From: Protaetiibacter larvae
GTDB lineage: Bacteria > Actinomycetota > Actinomycetes > Actinomycetales > Microbacteriaceae
Length of the DNA stretch: 64,000 nucleotides
Reading direction: 5' to 3'
Assembly: GCF_008365275.1 (NCBI RefSeq)
Contig: NZ_CP043504.1
Span: 1,116,001 to 1,180,000 of the forward strand
Shown here: in pieces, positions 26,399-34,811 of the stretch
How the letters are laid out: every line of letters starts with the position of its first letter
Numbering within the stretch: position 1 is the first letter of the stretch
Program-made: the position numbers and the translations under genes
The notes under the pieces: model-generated
What the model saw: the letters and a program-made list of their open reading frames with translations, nothing else
Told to the model about the DNA's origin: nothing
The model's database searches: none

Positions 26399-26512
26399 GC
26401 ATGCGCGCGGCGCGGCCCGAACGGGGCCGGCGCAACCTCTCGTCCGCTCCGCGTTTACCTCGCATTCAGGCCCCCGCGTCCCCCGCGTCGTCGCGTCGTG
26501 CGGGAATTGCAT

Positions 26513-27616
26513 GTGCTCACCCCCACGTCGTCCGCGCGCGCCATCCGGCGAGTCCTCGCCTCCCTCGCGCTGCTGGCCACCGCCCTGCTCGTGCTCGCCC
26601 CCGGGTCCGCGTACGCCGCCGACGGCGACGACGAGGCGGGTGTGTCGCTCCGCCCCGCCGAGCCCTCGGGCGCCTTCGACGGCCGCACCAACTTCCGCTA
26701 CGCCGTCGACCCCGGGCAGACCGTGCAGGACTACGCCGCCGTCGTCAACACGGGGTCCGAACCCCAGGACTTCACCATCATCGGCACGGATGCCTTCAAC
26801 GACGAGAACGGCGACTTCGCGCTCCTGCCCACCGACGACGCACCCGAACTCGTCGGACGCTGGATCAGCTTCGAGAACGGCGAGAACCGCATCACCGTGA
26901 CCCTGCAGCCCGGCGAGGGCCGACTGATCCCGTTCACCCTCGCCCTGCCCGCCGACGCGACCCCCGGCGACCACGTCGGCGGCATCGTGGCGTCCGTGTT
27001 CACCGCCCAGGGGCAGGTGCAGGTGGACCGTCGCGTCGCGATCCGGCTGTACGCGCGGGTGTCGGGCGATCTGCAGCCCGCACTCACGATCAACTCGCTG
27101 AACGCCTCCTACAACGGCGACTGGTGGAACCTGCTCTCCGGAACCGTCACGGTCGAGTACACCGTCACCAACCCGGGCAACGTGGCGCTCGCCGCCAACG
27201 TGGAGGGCGGCGTCAAGACCTGGTTCGGCATCCCGGTGGCGAAGCAGACCAGCAGCGCGATCAAGGAGATCCTGCCCGGCAACTCCGCGTCGTACGCGTT
27301 CGAGCTGCCGCGCATCGCCCAGCTGCTCTACCTCAACCCCTACGTGAGCATCGTGCCCTTCGTCGACAGCGACGACGTGTCGAGCTACGTGCCGGCGGCC
27401 CCGACCTCGCGAGACACCGCGCTCTTCGTGGCGCCGTGGCTCGTGCTCATCGGCCTCGCCGTGGCGGGCCTTGTGGTCGCCCTCGTGCTGCGCCGTCGCC
27501 GCCGCGAGAACGCGCGGGCCATCGAGTGGATGGAGCAGACCGAGAAGCGCGTCCGCGAGGAGGCTCTCGCCGCGCCCGAGGGGATGCGGGAGAAGGAGAC
27601 GAGCAGGGGTGCCTAG
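26513..27616 (+). CDS. WxL-interacting-type membrane protein (DUF916-like)
   Basis: The 367-residue protein has a signal peptide ending GSAYA. Residues 40-170 resemble DUF916 (SLRPAEPSGAFDGRTNFRYA, a VDPGQTVQDYAAVVNTG strand, VTLQPGEGRLIPFTLALPA, GDHVGGIVAS). A second beta domain follows (YTVTNPGNVALAANV), then a transmembrane helix (LFVAPWLVLIGLAVAGLVVALVL) and a basic cytoplasmic tail. This is the architecture of Firmicutes WxIP proteins that hold WxL proteins to the wall and membrane. The GTG at 26513 is chosen because GGGA lies 7 bases before it; another GTG 15 bases upstream is possible. The stop overlaps the next gene by 8 bases. Confidence 0.75.
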   Translation: MLTPTSSARAIRRVLASLALLATALLVLAPGSAYAADGDDEAGVSLRPAEPSGAFDGRTNFRYAVDPGQTVQDYAAVVNTGSEPQDFTIIGTDAFNDENGDFALLPTDDAPELVGRWISFENGENRITVTLQPGEGRLIPFTLALPADATPGDHVGGIVASVFTAQGQVQVDRRVAIRLYARVSGDLQPALTINSLNASYNGDWWNLLSGTVTVEYTVTNPGNVALAANVEGGVKTWFGIPVAKQTSSAIKEILPGNSASYAFELPRIAQLLYLNPYVSIVPFVDSDDVSSYVPAAPTSRDTALFVAPWLVLIGLAVAGLVVALVLRRRRRENARAIEWMEQTEKRVREEALAAPEGMREKETSRGA

Positions 27617-28313
27617 CGCGAGCATGCTCGGCGCCCTGGGCCTCCTCGGGCTCGTGGTGATCTCCTCGCTGCCGACCTTGCTCCTCGACCCGAGCGGTGA
27701 CGACGGGTCGAGCAACCTCGGCGTCACGGTGATCGACCCCTCCGCGACCGCATCGCCGCAGCCGTCGCCCAACCCGTCCTCCGGTCCCTCCGGGCCGCGC
27801 GGCGGGGGCGGTGACGAACCCGCGCCGCGGCCCGCCGAGCCGGCGCCGGATGCGGAAGAGCCCGGCCCGTCCTGGGTCGTGCTGAGCGGTCTCGACAACA
27901 CCGTACACGGGGAGGTCAACCCGCTCCGCGGCTGGGTGCACTCCGTCGTGAGCGTCGCCAACCGTTCCGAGACCGAGACGGTCAGCGGCACCCTCACCTT
28001 CCGGTTGCGTTCGACGCTCGGCCTGCAGCTCGGCCCCGCCCTCACGCGAGACGTCGACCGCATCGAACCGGGCGAGACGGTGCTGAGCGAGGTCGATCTG
28101 TACGGGGTCGGGCAGTGGCCGATGGTGCAGGTGTCGGTGACCTTCGAGCCGGACGACGCGGACGGCCAGGGCCCCATGACGCGCGAGGCGTGGGTGCTCA
28201 CCCTGCCCTGGCTGCTGCTCGCCGGCCTGGTCCTCGCGGCCGCAGCGGCCGTCATCCTCTGGCTGCGGCGCCCGCAGCTCGTGCGTCCGCTTCGTGCGCG
28301 GAGCGCCACGTGA
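27609..28313 (+). CDS. Hypothetical bitopic membrane protein of the Pst/WxL operon
   Basis: The 234-residue protein begins with a hydrophobic signal-like segment ([21 protein letters not shown]). A Pro/Ser/Gly linker ([18 protein letters not shown]) and an Ig-like beta domain of about 100 residues ([20 protein letters not shown] to VQVSVTFEP) follow. It ends in a transmembrane helix ([22 protein letters not shown]) and a basic tail. The beta domain echoes the second domain of the preceding DUF916-like protein, so it may be a partner or a divergent paralogue. It overlaps both neighbours, and coupled translation is likely. I do not recognise a named family. Confidence 0.7.
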   Translation: MPSASMLGALGLLGLVVISSLPTLLLDPSGDDGSSNLGVTVIDPSATASPQPSPNPSSGPSGPRGGGGDEPAPRPAEPAPDAEEPGPSWVVLSGLDNTVHGEVNPLRGWVHSVVSVANRSETETVSGTLTFRLRSTLGLQLGPALTRDVDRIEPGETVLSEVDLYGVGQWPMVQVSVTFEPDDADGQGPMTREAWVLTLPWLLLAGLVLAAAAAVILWLRRPQLVRPLRARSAT

Positions 28314-29242
28314 CCGCGCCCGCGACCGTCGAGCGCGCCGCACGGCCCGCCGTCGTCCGCCCGCCGAAACGCCCGCCCATCCAGTACGTGCCGCTGTCGA
28401 CCGGGCGCCGACTCGCGCAGGGCCTCTTCCAGATGGTCGCGGTCGTGCTCCTGGCGTTCGTCCTGGATGTCGGGGTCGTCAGCCACCTCCAGCACGCCGT
28501 CGCGCAGCAGCAGCTCTACAACACGCTCCGCGCGCAGCTCGCGGAAGGCGTGCTCCCGGTCAGCGAGGGGAACGTCGACGACATCCTGCTCGCCGACGGG
28601 GTGCCGGTCGCCTACCTCGAGATCCCCGAGATCGGGCTGCGCGAGGTGATCGTCGAGGGCTCCGATTCGGGCACCCTCATGAGCGGCCCCGGGCATCGCC
28701 GGGACACCGTGCTCCCGGGGCAGGAGGGCTTCAGCGTCATCCTCGGTCGCGCGGCGGCGTTCGGCGGTCCGTTCAGCCGGATCCAGGAACTGCCGCCGGG
28801 GAGCGAGTTCACCGTGGTGACCGGTCAGGGCGAGCAGACCTTCCGCACCATCGGCGTCCGCTACGCGGGCGACCCCACGCCGCCCGCCGTCCAGCCGGGC
28901 GAGTCCCGGCTCGTGCTCCAGACCGCGCGAGGGGTGTCGTTCCTGCCCTCGGGCGTCATGTACCTCGATGCCGAGCTCGTCGGCGATGCGCAGGCGCGCG
29001 GCGCCCGCCAGACCACGGTGGCGAGCCTCCCCGACGCCGACCTCGCCCTCGGCGTCGACACCTCGACGGTGTGGGCGCTCGTCTTCGCCCTGCAGTTCCT
29101 GATCGCCGTCGAGCTGGCGGCCGTGCTCACCCGCCCGCGGATCGGACCGCGCAAGGCGTGGATCGTGTTCGCGCCGCTCATCACCCTCGGTGGCCTCTGG
29201 GTCGCCACCCAACTCGTGCTCCTGCTCCCGAACCTGCTGTGA
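28310..29242 (+). CDS. Sortase-fold membrane protein lacking catalytic His and Cys (pseudo-sortase)
   Basis: The 310-residue protein has an N-terminal membrane helix ([19 protein letters not shown]), a sortase-like beta-barrel and two C-terminal hydrophobic helices. The barrel follows class E-type sortases closely: [59 protein letters not shown]. In active enzymes the VIxGH motif provides His and the TLxTC motif provides Cys; here the aligned residues are Arg147 and Ala206, and the usual Arg after the Cys strand is also not evident. Both codons lie in well-conserved surroundings, so a frameshift is not the cause. It is probably a non-enzymatic scaffold for the surface proteins of this operon. 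It starts with GTGA overlap. Confidence 0.8.
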   Translation: MTAPATVERAARPAVVRPPKRPPIQYVPLSTGRRLAQGLFQMVAVVLLAFVLDVGVVSHLQHAVAQQQLYNTLRAQLAEGVLPVSEGNVDDILLADGVPVAYLEIPEIGLREVIVEGSDSGTLMSGPGHRRDTVLPGQEGFSVILGRAAAFGGPFSRIQELPPGSEFTVVTGQGEQTFRTIGVRYAGDPTPPAVQPGESRLVLQTARGVSFLPSGVMYLDAELVGDAQARGARQTTVASLPDADLALGVDTSTVWALVFALQFLIAVELAAVLTRPRIGPRKAWIVFAPLITLGGLWVATQLVLLLPNLL

Positions 29243-29253
29243 ACGGATCGACC

Positions 29254-30351
29254 ATGACCGACATCACCCGTACCGACGAGCCCGAAGAGGAAGAGGAGGA
29301 GGAACTCGTCCTCGACGAGGAGCGCGTGCTCGCCGCCCTCGAGCCGGTGGCCCCGCTCGAACCGCTCGCCGCCCCCGAGCCGGTGGCCCCCCTCGAGCCC
29401 GTCACGGCCGTCCTGCCGTCGCCCGACGCGGGCGCCCCGTTCTGGCGATCCGCCGTGACGCGCTCGCTCGCGGTCGTCGGACACCGTCGCAGCTACGGGC
29501 CCAAGCGCGCCGGCGCGACCACCGTGCTTCCGGTCGTCCCGGCAGCCGCGACACCGCCCCCGCCGCCGCCGCGCGAGCTCGCGACGCTCGAAGCGCGCGG
29601 CATCACCGCCTGGTTCGGCGACCACCAGGTGCTCGACCGCGTTTCGCTCACGATGCCGGCCGGCGTCATCACCTCGCTCATCGGGCCGTCCGGGTGCGGC
29701 AAGTCGACCTTCCTGCGCATCCTCAACCGCATGCACGAACTCGTGCCCTCGGCGTCTCTCGCGGGCGAGGTGCTGCTCGACGGCGACGACATCTACCGGG
29801 CCGACCGTCCGTTGACGGACGCCCGCAAGAGCATCGGCATGGTGTTCCAGAAGCCGAACCCGTTCCCCGCGATGTCGATCTACGACAACGTCATCGCCGG
29901 CCTCCGCCTCACCGGGATCAGCGCCGACCGCGACCGCAAGGACGAGCTCGTGCAGACCTCGTTGCAGCGCGCCGGTCTCTGGAACGAGGTGAAGGATCGC
30001 CTCCGCTCGCCGGGCGGCGGGCTCTCCGGCGGTCAGCAGCAGCGCCTGTGCATAGCGCGGTCGCTCGCCGTGATGCCGCGGGTGCTGCTCATGGACGAGC
30101 CGTGCTCCGCCCTCGACCCCACCTCGACGCGCGTGATCGAAGAGACGATGCTCGAGCTCGCGCACGAGGTGACGATCGTGATCGTCACCCACAACATGCA
30201 GCAGGCGCAGCGGGTGTCGACGCAGTGCGCGTTCTTCCTCGCCTCGCAGGGCACGCCCGGCGCGATCGTCGAGTACGGCGACACGGAGGCGATGTTCTCG
30301 GAGCCGATCGACGCGCGCACCTTCGACTATGTGAACGGCCGATTCGGGTAG
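29254..30351 (+). CDS. pstB: Phosphate-type ABC transporter ATPase PstB with acidic N-terminal extension
   Basis: The 365-residue protein has an ATPase core of about 250 residues: Walker A GPSGCGKS (144-151), Q-loop [18 protein letters not shown], signature [16 protein letters not shown], Walker [14 protein letters not shown], and the switch His in [10 protein letters not shown]. QKPNPFPxSIYDN is specific for PstB. The first 110 residues are unusual: a Glu run after DEP, then [20 protein letters not shown] repeats, then a Pro run. This part may dock other subunits on the cytoplasmic side. A GTG at 29239, overlapping the previous stop, is an alternative start. The gene is last in the operon, and no phoU is present. 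Confidence 0.92.
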   Translation: MTDITRTDEPEEEEEEELVLDEERVLAALEPVAPLEPLAAPEPVAPLEPVTAVLPSPDAGAPFWRSAVTRSLAVVGHRRSYGPKRAGATTVLPVVPAAATPPPPPPRELATLEARGITAWFGDHQVLDRVSLTMPAGVITSLIGPSGCGKSTFLRILNRMHELVPSASLAGEVLLDGDDIYRADRPLTDARKSIGMVFQKPNPFPAMSIYDNVIAGLRLTGISADRDRKDELVQTSLQRAGLWNEVKDRLRSPGGGLSGGQQQRLCIARSLAVMPRVLLMDEPCSALDPTSTRVIEETMLELAHEVTIVIVTHNMQQAQRVSTQCAFFLASQGTPGAIVEYGDTEAMFSEPIDARTFDYVNGRFG

Positions 30352-30360
30352 CCCGCCCCG

Positions 30361-30475
30361 GGTGATCGCGGAGCGCCGCGAAGCGACTCCACCCGAGGTG
30401 ATCGCGGAGCGCCGCGAAGCGACTCCACCCGAGGTGATCGAGGAGCGCCGCGAAGCGACGCGTCTCGAGATCACC
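30361..30475. repeat. Tandem 36-base repeat, dispersed palindromic element copy D
   Basis: Two identical 36-base units (30361-30396 and 30397-30432) and a third diverged unit (30433-30475) carry the core GATCG(C/A)GGAGCGCCGCGAAGCG. The last unit has GGTGATC/GATCACC ends and the TCTCGA signature shared with the copies at 32551 and 57706. It lies between pstB and the arsR promoter. There are no spacers, so it is not a CRISPR array. Confidence 0.8.
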
Positions 30476-30492
30476 GCCCCCGCTCGCGCGAT

Positions 30493-30508
30493 ATGATGAT
30501 TTCATCAT
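30493..30508. promoter_or_regulatory. Palindromic operator ATGATGATTTCATCAT at the arsR start
   Basis: Perfect 7-base arms with a 2-base spacer overlap the ATG of the ArsR-family gene at 30507. The position suits autorepression of arsR-sulP. The core is close in shape to known ArsR/SmtB sites. Confidence 0.65.
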
Positions 30509-30863
30509 GCCGTTCAGTCACACCGAGCGCCCCCTCTACGAGGTGAAGGCGGGCCTGTTCAAGGGTCTCTCGCACCCGTTCCGCATCCGCCTGCTCGAGC
30601 TGCTCGCCGACGGGGAGGAGCACACCGTCGCCGAGCTGCAGGCGGCCACCGGCCTCGAAGCCTCGCACCTCTCCCAGCACCTCGCCGTGCTGCGCCGACA
30701 CCGCCTGGTCGAGTCCGACCGCCGGGCCAGTCACGTGTACTACCGGCTCGCACATCCTGATGTCGCCGAGCTGCTCGCGGTGGCCCGGCGGCTGCTCGTG
30801 ACGTTCGTCGCCGAGGACGGCGCGCGGCTTCGCGCGGTCGAGTTCCTCCCCGCGCTACCGTGA
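30507..30863 (+). CDS. ArsR/SmtB-family transcriptional regulator
   Basis: The 118-residue winged helix-turn-helix protein has FKGLSHPFRIRLLELLADGE, the recognition helix ASHLSQHLAVLRRHRLVES and the wing RRASHVYYRLAHP. No CxC metal motif of ArsR or SmtB is present, so the sensing site differs from the classical metal sensors. An operator palindrome covers the start codon. The sulP gene follows within 13 bases, which points to ArsR control of an anion transporter. Such ArsR-SulP pairs are known in actinobacteria; the effector is not deducible. Confidence 0.9.
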   Translation: MPFSHTERPLYEVKAGLFKGLSHPFRIRLLELLADGEEHTVAELQAATGLEASHLSQHLAVLRRHRLVESDRRASHVYYRLAHPDVAELLAVARRLLVTFVAEDGARLRAVEFLPALP

Positions 30864-30876
30864 TCACCCGCGCGCG

Positions 30877-32559
30877 ATGAGGAGCGCTGCAGCGTTGGGC
30901 AGAATGAACCGCACGCTCGCCAGGGTCCGCGGCCTGCTGCCGGCGGCGGCCGACTACGCGTTGCTGCGGCGCAGCTGGCGCGGCGACCTGCTCGCGGGCG
31001 TCACGGTGGGCATCGTGGCGCTGCCGCTCGCCCTCGGTTTCGGCATCTCGTCCGGCGCGGGTGCCGAAGCCGGCATCGTCACGGCCATCGTCGCGGGCGT
31101 CGTGGCCGCGGTGTTCGGCGGATCGAACGTGCAGGTGTCGGGGCCCACCGGCGCGATGGTGGTCGTGCTCGCGCCCATCGTCGCGAGCCACGGCGTCGGC
31201 GCGGTCGCGCTCGTGAGCATCCTGGCGGGTGTCATCGTGCTCGTCGCGGGGGCGGCACGGCTGGGGCGCGCCGTCTCGTTCATCCCGTGGCCGGTCATCG
31301 AAGGCTTCACCCTCGGCATCGCGGTCATCATCTTCCTGCAGCAGGTGCCCTCGCTCACCGGACCCGCGCCGCACGGCGGATCCTCCACGAACGTCGTGAT
31401 CGCCGCAGTGGCCTCCCTCCTGGCGGCGGATCCCGGCTACCTGCTCTGGGCGCTCGGCGCGGTCGCAGTCGTCGCGGCCTGCATGATCCTGCTCCCCAAG
31501 CTGCACCGAGCGATCCCCGGCTCGCTCGTCGGCATCGTGCTCGTGACCGTGCTCGCGGCGCTCGTGCCCAACCCGCTCGCCGAGATCGGCGCGCTGCCGC
31601 GCAGCCTCCCCGCGCCCACCTTCCCCGCCTTCGATCCCGGCACGCTCGGCGAGCTCGCGCTCCCCGCGCTCACCGTGGCGGCGCTCGCCGCCATCGAGTC
31701 GCTGCTGTCCGCGCGGGTGGCGGCATCGCTCGCCGACACGGGACCCTACGATCCGGATCGCGAACTCGTCGGCCAGGGTCTCGCCTCGGTCGCCGCGGGG
31801 CTGTTCGGAGGCATGCCCGCCACGGGCGCCATCGCCCGCACCGCGGTCAACGTGCGCTCGGGTGCCCGCACCCGGCTCGCTGCGGTCGTGCACGCGGCCG
31901 TCCTGCTGCTCGTGGTGCTCGTCGCCGCCCAACCGGTCGGGCTCATCCCGCTCGCGGCGCTCGCCGGGGTGCTCATGGTGACCGCCGTGCGGATGGTGCA
32001 CCTCGCGACCGTGCGATCCATCGTGCGCTCGACCCGTGCCGACGCGCTCGCCTTCGTGATCACCGCGATCGTCACCATCTCGGTCGACCTCATCGTGGCG
32101 GTCGTGATCGGGATGCTCGTCGCCGGGGTGTTCGCCATCCGCAGCCTCTCGCGGGCGACCGGGGTGGCGCGCGAGCCGCTCCCCGGCGAGGCGGTGGCCG
32201 GCGATGAGCGCATCGCCATCATCCGCCTCGACGGGCCGCTGTTCTTCGCCGCCGCCGACCGGGTGTTCGACACGGTGACCGCCCTCGACGGCGTCTCGGT
32301 GGTGATCCTGCGGATGTCGCAGCTCGAGCTCGTCGACGCGACGGGCGCGCACGTGCTGAGCGAGATCGTGCGGCGGCTCGAGGCGCGCGGGGTGACGGTG
32401 CTCATCAAGGGGGTGCGGGAGGGGCACGTGGTGCTGTTCCGCACGGTCGGCGTGCTGGGCGCCCTCCGGCACCACAAGCACCTCTTCGCGGAGCTGCCCG
32501 CGGCGCTCGCGCACGCCCGCAGCCACATCGAGCGCGAGCGCGCCGCCTCAGCTGATTGA
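30877..32559 (+). CDS. SulP-family anion transporter with STAS domain
   Basis: The 560-residue protein has about 10-12 membrane helices between residues 25 and 430 (SLC26/SulP fold): GDLLAGVTVGIVALPLALGF, GGSNVQVSGPTGAM, and the signature GLASVAAGLFGGMPATGAIART. The cytoplasmic STAS domain follows (about 435-550, VVILRMSQLELVDATGAHVLSEI). The family moves sulfate, bicarbonate or other anions; the substrate is undetermined. An internal ATG at 30904 is an alternative start. The stop codon lies inside a palindromic element shared with other gene ends. Confidence 0.92.
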   Translation: MRSAAALGRMNRTLARVRGLLPAAADYALLRRSWRGDLLAGVTVGIVALPLALGFGISSGAGAEAGIVTAIVAGVVAAVFGGSNVQVSGPTGAMVVVLAPIVASHGVGAVALVSILAGVIVLVAGAARLGRAVSFIPWPVIEGFTLGIAVIIFLQQVPSLTGPAPHGGSSTNVVIAAVASLLAADPGYLLWALGAVAVVAACMILLPKLHRAIPGSLVGIVLVTVLAALVPNPLAEIGALPRSLPAPTFPAFDPGTLGELALPALTVAALAAIESLLSARVAASLADTGPYDPDRELVGQGLASVAAGLFGGMPATGAIARTAVNVRSGARTRLAAVVHAAVLLLVVLVAAQPVGLIPLAALAGVLMVTAVRMVHLATVRSIVRSTRADALAFVITAIVTISVDLIVAVVIGMLVAGVFAIRSLSRATGVAREPLPGEAVAGDERIAIIRLDGPLFFAAADRVFDTVTALDGVSVVILRMSQLELVDATGAHVLSEIVRRLEARGVTVLIKGVREGHVVLFRTVGVLGALRHHKHLFAELPAALAHARSHIERERAASAD

Positions 32560-32592
32560 GGAGCGCCGCGCAGCGACGCGTCTCGACACCAC
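32551..32592. repeat. Dispersed palindromic element, copy E, spanning the sulP stop
   Basis: It reads CTGATTGAGGAGCG, an inner CGCGCAGCG core, then TCTCGACACC. The TGA stop of sulP is contributed by the element itself. It occupies the convergent junction with the small membrane-protein gene. Confidence 0.7.
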
Positions 32593-32594
32593 CG

Positions 32595-32864
32595 TCACCG
32601 CTCGGGGCTCTCGCCCCACACCTTGCGGGTGATGGCCGACACGTCGCGGTCGAGGTGGTCGATCCGCACCTCGACGGTGTCGAATCGCGCGTTCATCTCG
32701 CGGTGGACCGCCTCGAACCGCGCGTTCATCTCGTCGCGCAACCCGTCGATCGCGGAGGTGGTCGACCGCATCAGCAGCGTCGTCATGAGCGTCATTCCGC
32801 CGAGCATGACGGCCGCGAAGACGCCGATGAGCGTCCAGATCTGCGGGTCGTTCACGGGCTGCAT
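32595..32864 (-). CDS. Small membrane-anchored coiled-coil protein, 89 residues
   Basis: The protein has a short N-terminus (MQPVNDPQIW), one transmembrane helix (TLIGVFAAVMLGGMTLMTTLL) and a helix with repeated segments (RDEMNARFEAVHREMNARFD, then VEVRIDHLDRDVSAITRKV), a probable coiled coil. AGGGG just before the ATG supports the start. Similar small proteins are common in actinobacteria and unannotated; a scaffold or DUF4164-like role would be a guess. It is divergent from the ABC-F gene across 128 bases. Confidence 0.75.
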   Translation of the reverse strand: MQPVNDPQIWTLIGVFAAVMLGGMTLMTTLLMRSTTSAIDGLRDEMNARFEAVHREMNARFDTVEVRIDHLDRDVSAITRKVWGESPER

Positions 32865-32980
32865 CCCCTCATTGTGCCGTCGTCGCGCCGATCCTGCCAG
32901 GCATCGACGGAGCCGCGTGCAGGATGGGCGCCGGGTGGGGAGCGTACCGTCGTCGGCCGATTGGGCGGGACCCGAGCACC

Positions 32981-32986
32981 TAGGCT
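32981..32986 (+). promoter_or_regulatory. -10 box TAGGCT, leaderless start of the ABC-F gene
   Basis: TAGGCT is followed by 6 bases and the GTG at 32993. No Shine-Dalgarno sequence is present. Confidence 0.5.
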
Positions 32987-32992
32987 CGACGG

Positions 32993-34798
32993 GTGGCACA
33001 CCTGCTCGGCGCCGAGAGCATCTCGCTCTCGTACCCCACCAAAGACGTGTTCGACGACGTGACCGTCGGGCTCTCCGACGGTGACCGGATCGGCGTGGTG
33101 GGCCGCAACGGTGACGGCAAGTCGACTCTGCTGCGCATCCTCGCCGGCCGCACGACGCCCGACGCAGGCCGCGTGACGCGCCGCGGCGGGGTGACGGTCG
33201 GCATGCTCGACCAGTCGGACACCCTGCCCGAGGACGAGCGGGTGGGCCACGCGATCGTCGGCGACCGGGCCGAGCACGAGTGGGCGGGCGACGCGAAGGT
33301 GCGCGACGTCATCCGCGGCCTCGTGCGCGACATCCCCTGGGATGCCCGCATCGGCGAGCTCTCGGGCGGCCAGCGGCGCCGGGTGGCGCTCGCGGCGCTG
33401 CTCAGCCACGACTGGGACGTGCTGTTCCTCGACGAACCCACCAACCACCTCGACATCGAGGGGGTGGCCTGGCTCGCCGCGCACCTGAAGACCCGCTGGC
33501 CCGCCAACCAGGGCGCACTGGTCGCCGTCACCCACGACCGTTGGTTCCTCGACGAGGTGTCCACCGACACCTGGGAGGTGCACGACCGCATCATCGAGCC
33601 CTTCGAGGGCGGGTACGCCGCCTACATCCTGCAGCGCGTGGAGCGCGACCGGATGGCGGCGGCCACCGAGTCGAAACGGCAGAACCTGCTGCGCAAGGAG
33701 CTCGCCTGGCTGCGCCGCGGCGCCCCCGCCCGCACGAGCAAGCCGAAGTTCCGCATCGACGCCGCGAACGAGCTCATCTCCGACGTGCCGCCGGTGCGCG
33801 ACCGCGTCGCGCTCGAGAAGCTCGCGGTGTCGCGGCTCGGCAAGGACGTCGTCGACCTGCTGGATGTGTCGGTCGCCTTCCCGGACGGCGCGGGCGGCGA
33901 ACGGCAGGTGCTGCGCGACATCGAGTGGCGCATCGCCCCGGGGGAGCGCACCGGCATCCTGGGGGTGAACGGCGCCGGCAAGTCGACGTTGCTGGGGCTC
34001 GTGGCGGGCACGGTGGCCCCCACCTCGGGGCGGGTGAAGCAGGGCAAGACGGTGAGGATCGCCGTGCTCGACCAGCGGCTGGCCGAGCTCGACGACATCG
34101 CCCAGGATCGGGTGGCCGAGGTGATCGGACGCCAGCGCGCGAGCTACCGGGTGGGCGGGGGAGCCGAGCTCACGCCCGGCCAGCTGCTCGAGCGGCTCGG
34201 CTTCACGAGCGCGCAGCTCTCGACCCCGGTGAAGGACCTCTCGGGCGGCCAGAAGCGGCGGCTGCAGCTGCTGCTCATCCTGCTCGACGAGCCGAACGTG
34301 CTCATCCTGGACGAGCCGACCAACGACCTCGACACCGACATGCTCGCGGCGATGGAGGACCTGCTCGACTCCTGGCCGGGGACGCTGCTCGTGGTCAGCC
34401 ACGACCGCTACCTGCTCGAGCGGGTCACCGACCAGCAGTATGCGGTGCTCGACGGGCGGCTGCGGCACCTGCCGGGCGGCGTGGAGGAGTACCTGCGGTT
34501 GTCTACCGCCGAGTCGGCTGGTTTCGATACGCCGCCTCCGGCGGCTACTCAACCGGCGAGTGGCGCCCCCGGCCTCACCGGCGCGGAGCGCCGCACCGCC
34601 GAGAAGGAGCTCGCCGCGGTCGAGCGGCGGATGGCGAGGGTGGCCGACGCGATCACCGCGCAGCATGACGCCTTCGCGAGCGCCGACCCGTTCGACTACG
34701 CGGGGCTGCAGGCCCTGCAGCAGCAGCTCGCCGAGCTGGAGTCCGAGCAGCGGCACCTCGAGACCCGCTGGCTCGAGCTCAGCGAGCTTCTCGAGTAA
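32993..34798 (+). CDS. ABC-F family ATPase (Uup/EttA-like ribosome-associated)
   Basis: The 601-residue soluble protein has two ABC domains. The first has GRNGDGKSTLLR, ELSGGQRRRVALAALL and VLFLDEPTNHLDIEG. The second has GVNGAGKSTLLG, DLSGGQKRRLQLLLILL and LILDEPTNDLD. There is no membrane domain, and ABC-F proteins act at the ribosome. The linker between them contains the charged segment RKELAWLRRGAPARTSKPK. After the second domain, residues 509-522 (AGFDTPPPAATQPAS) are encoded by an inserted palindromic element. The C-terminal coiled coil (TAEKELAAVERRMARVADA to HLETRWLELSELLE) is the Uup-type tail. It commonly sits next to ispE in actinobacteria. Confidence 0.92.
   Translation: MAHLLGAESISLSYPTKDVFDDVTVGLSDGDRIGVVGRNGDGKSTLLRILAGRTTPDAGRVTRRGGVTVGMLDQSDTLPEDERVGHAIVGDRAEHEWAGDAKVRDVIRGLVRDIPWDARIGELSGGQRRRVALAALLSHDWDVLFLDEPTNHLDIEGVAWLAAHLKTRWPANQGALVAVTHDRWFLDEVSTDTWEVHDRIIEPFEGGYAAYILQRVERDRMAAATESKRQNLLRKELAWLRRGAPARTSKPKFRIDAANELISDVPPVRDRVALEKLAVSRLGKDVVDLLDVSVAFPDGAGGERQVLRDIEWRIAPGERTGILGVNGAGKSTLLGLVAGTVAPTSGRVKQGKTVRIAVLDQRLAELDDIAQDRVAEVIGRQRASYRVGGGAELTPGQLLERLGFTSAQLSTPVKDLSGGQKRRLQLLLILLDEPNVLILDEPTNDLDTDMLAAMEDLLDSWPGTLLVVSHDRYLLERVTDQQYAVLDGRLRHLPGGVEEYLRLSTAESAGFDTPPPAATQPASGAPGLTGAERRTAEKELAAVERRMARVADAITAQHDAFASADPFDYAGLQALQQQLAELESEQRHLETRWLELSELLE
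34516..34560. repeat. Dispersed palindromic element, copy F, inside the ABC-F gene
   Basis: GGTTTCGATAC, then GCCGCC-TCC-GGCGGC, then TACTCAACC matches copy A in layout. At 45 bases it keeps the frame and encodes a Pro/Ala-rich loop between the second ATPase domain and the coiled-coil tail. Confidence 0.8.
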
Positions 34799-34811
34799 CC
34801 CGACCCCGCGG

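Noticed and set aside
28310-29242. Functional class E sortase
   Set aside because: His and Cys positions are Arg147 and Ala206; surrounding motifs are in frame, so a sequencing frameshift does not explain the loss.
30361-30475. Possible short CRISPR array
   Set aside because: The 36-base units abut directly with no spacers, and no cas genes are near.
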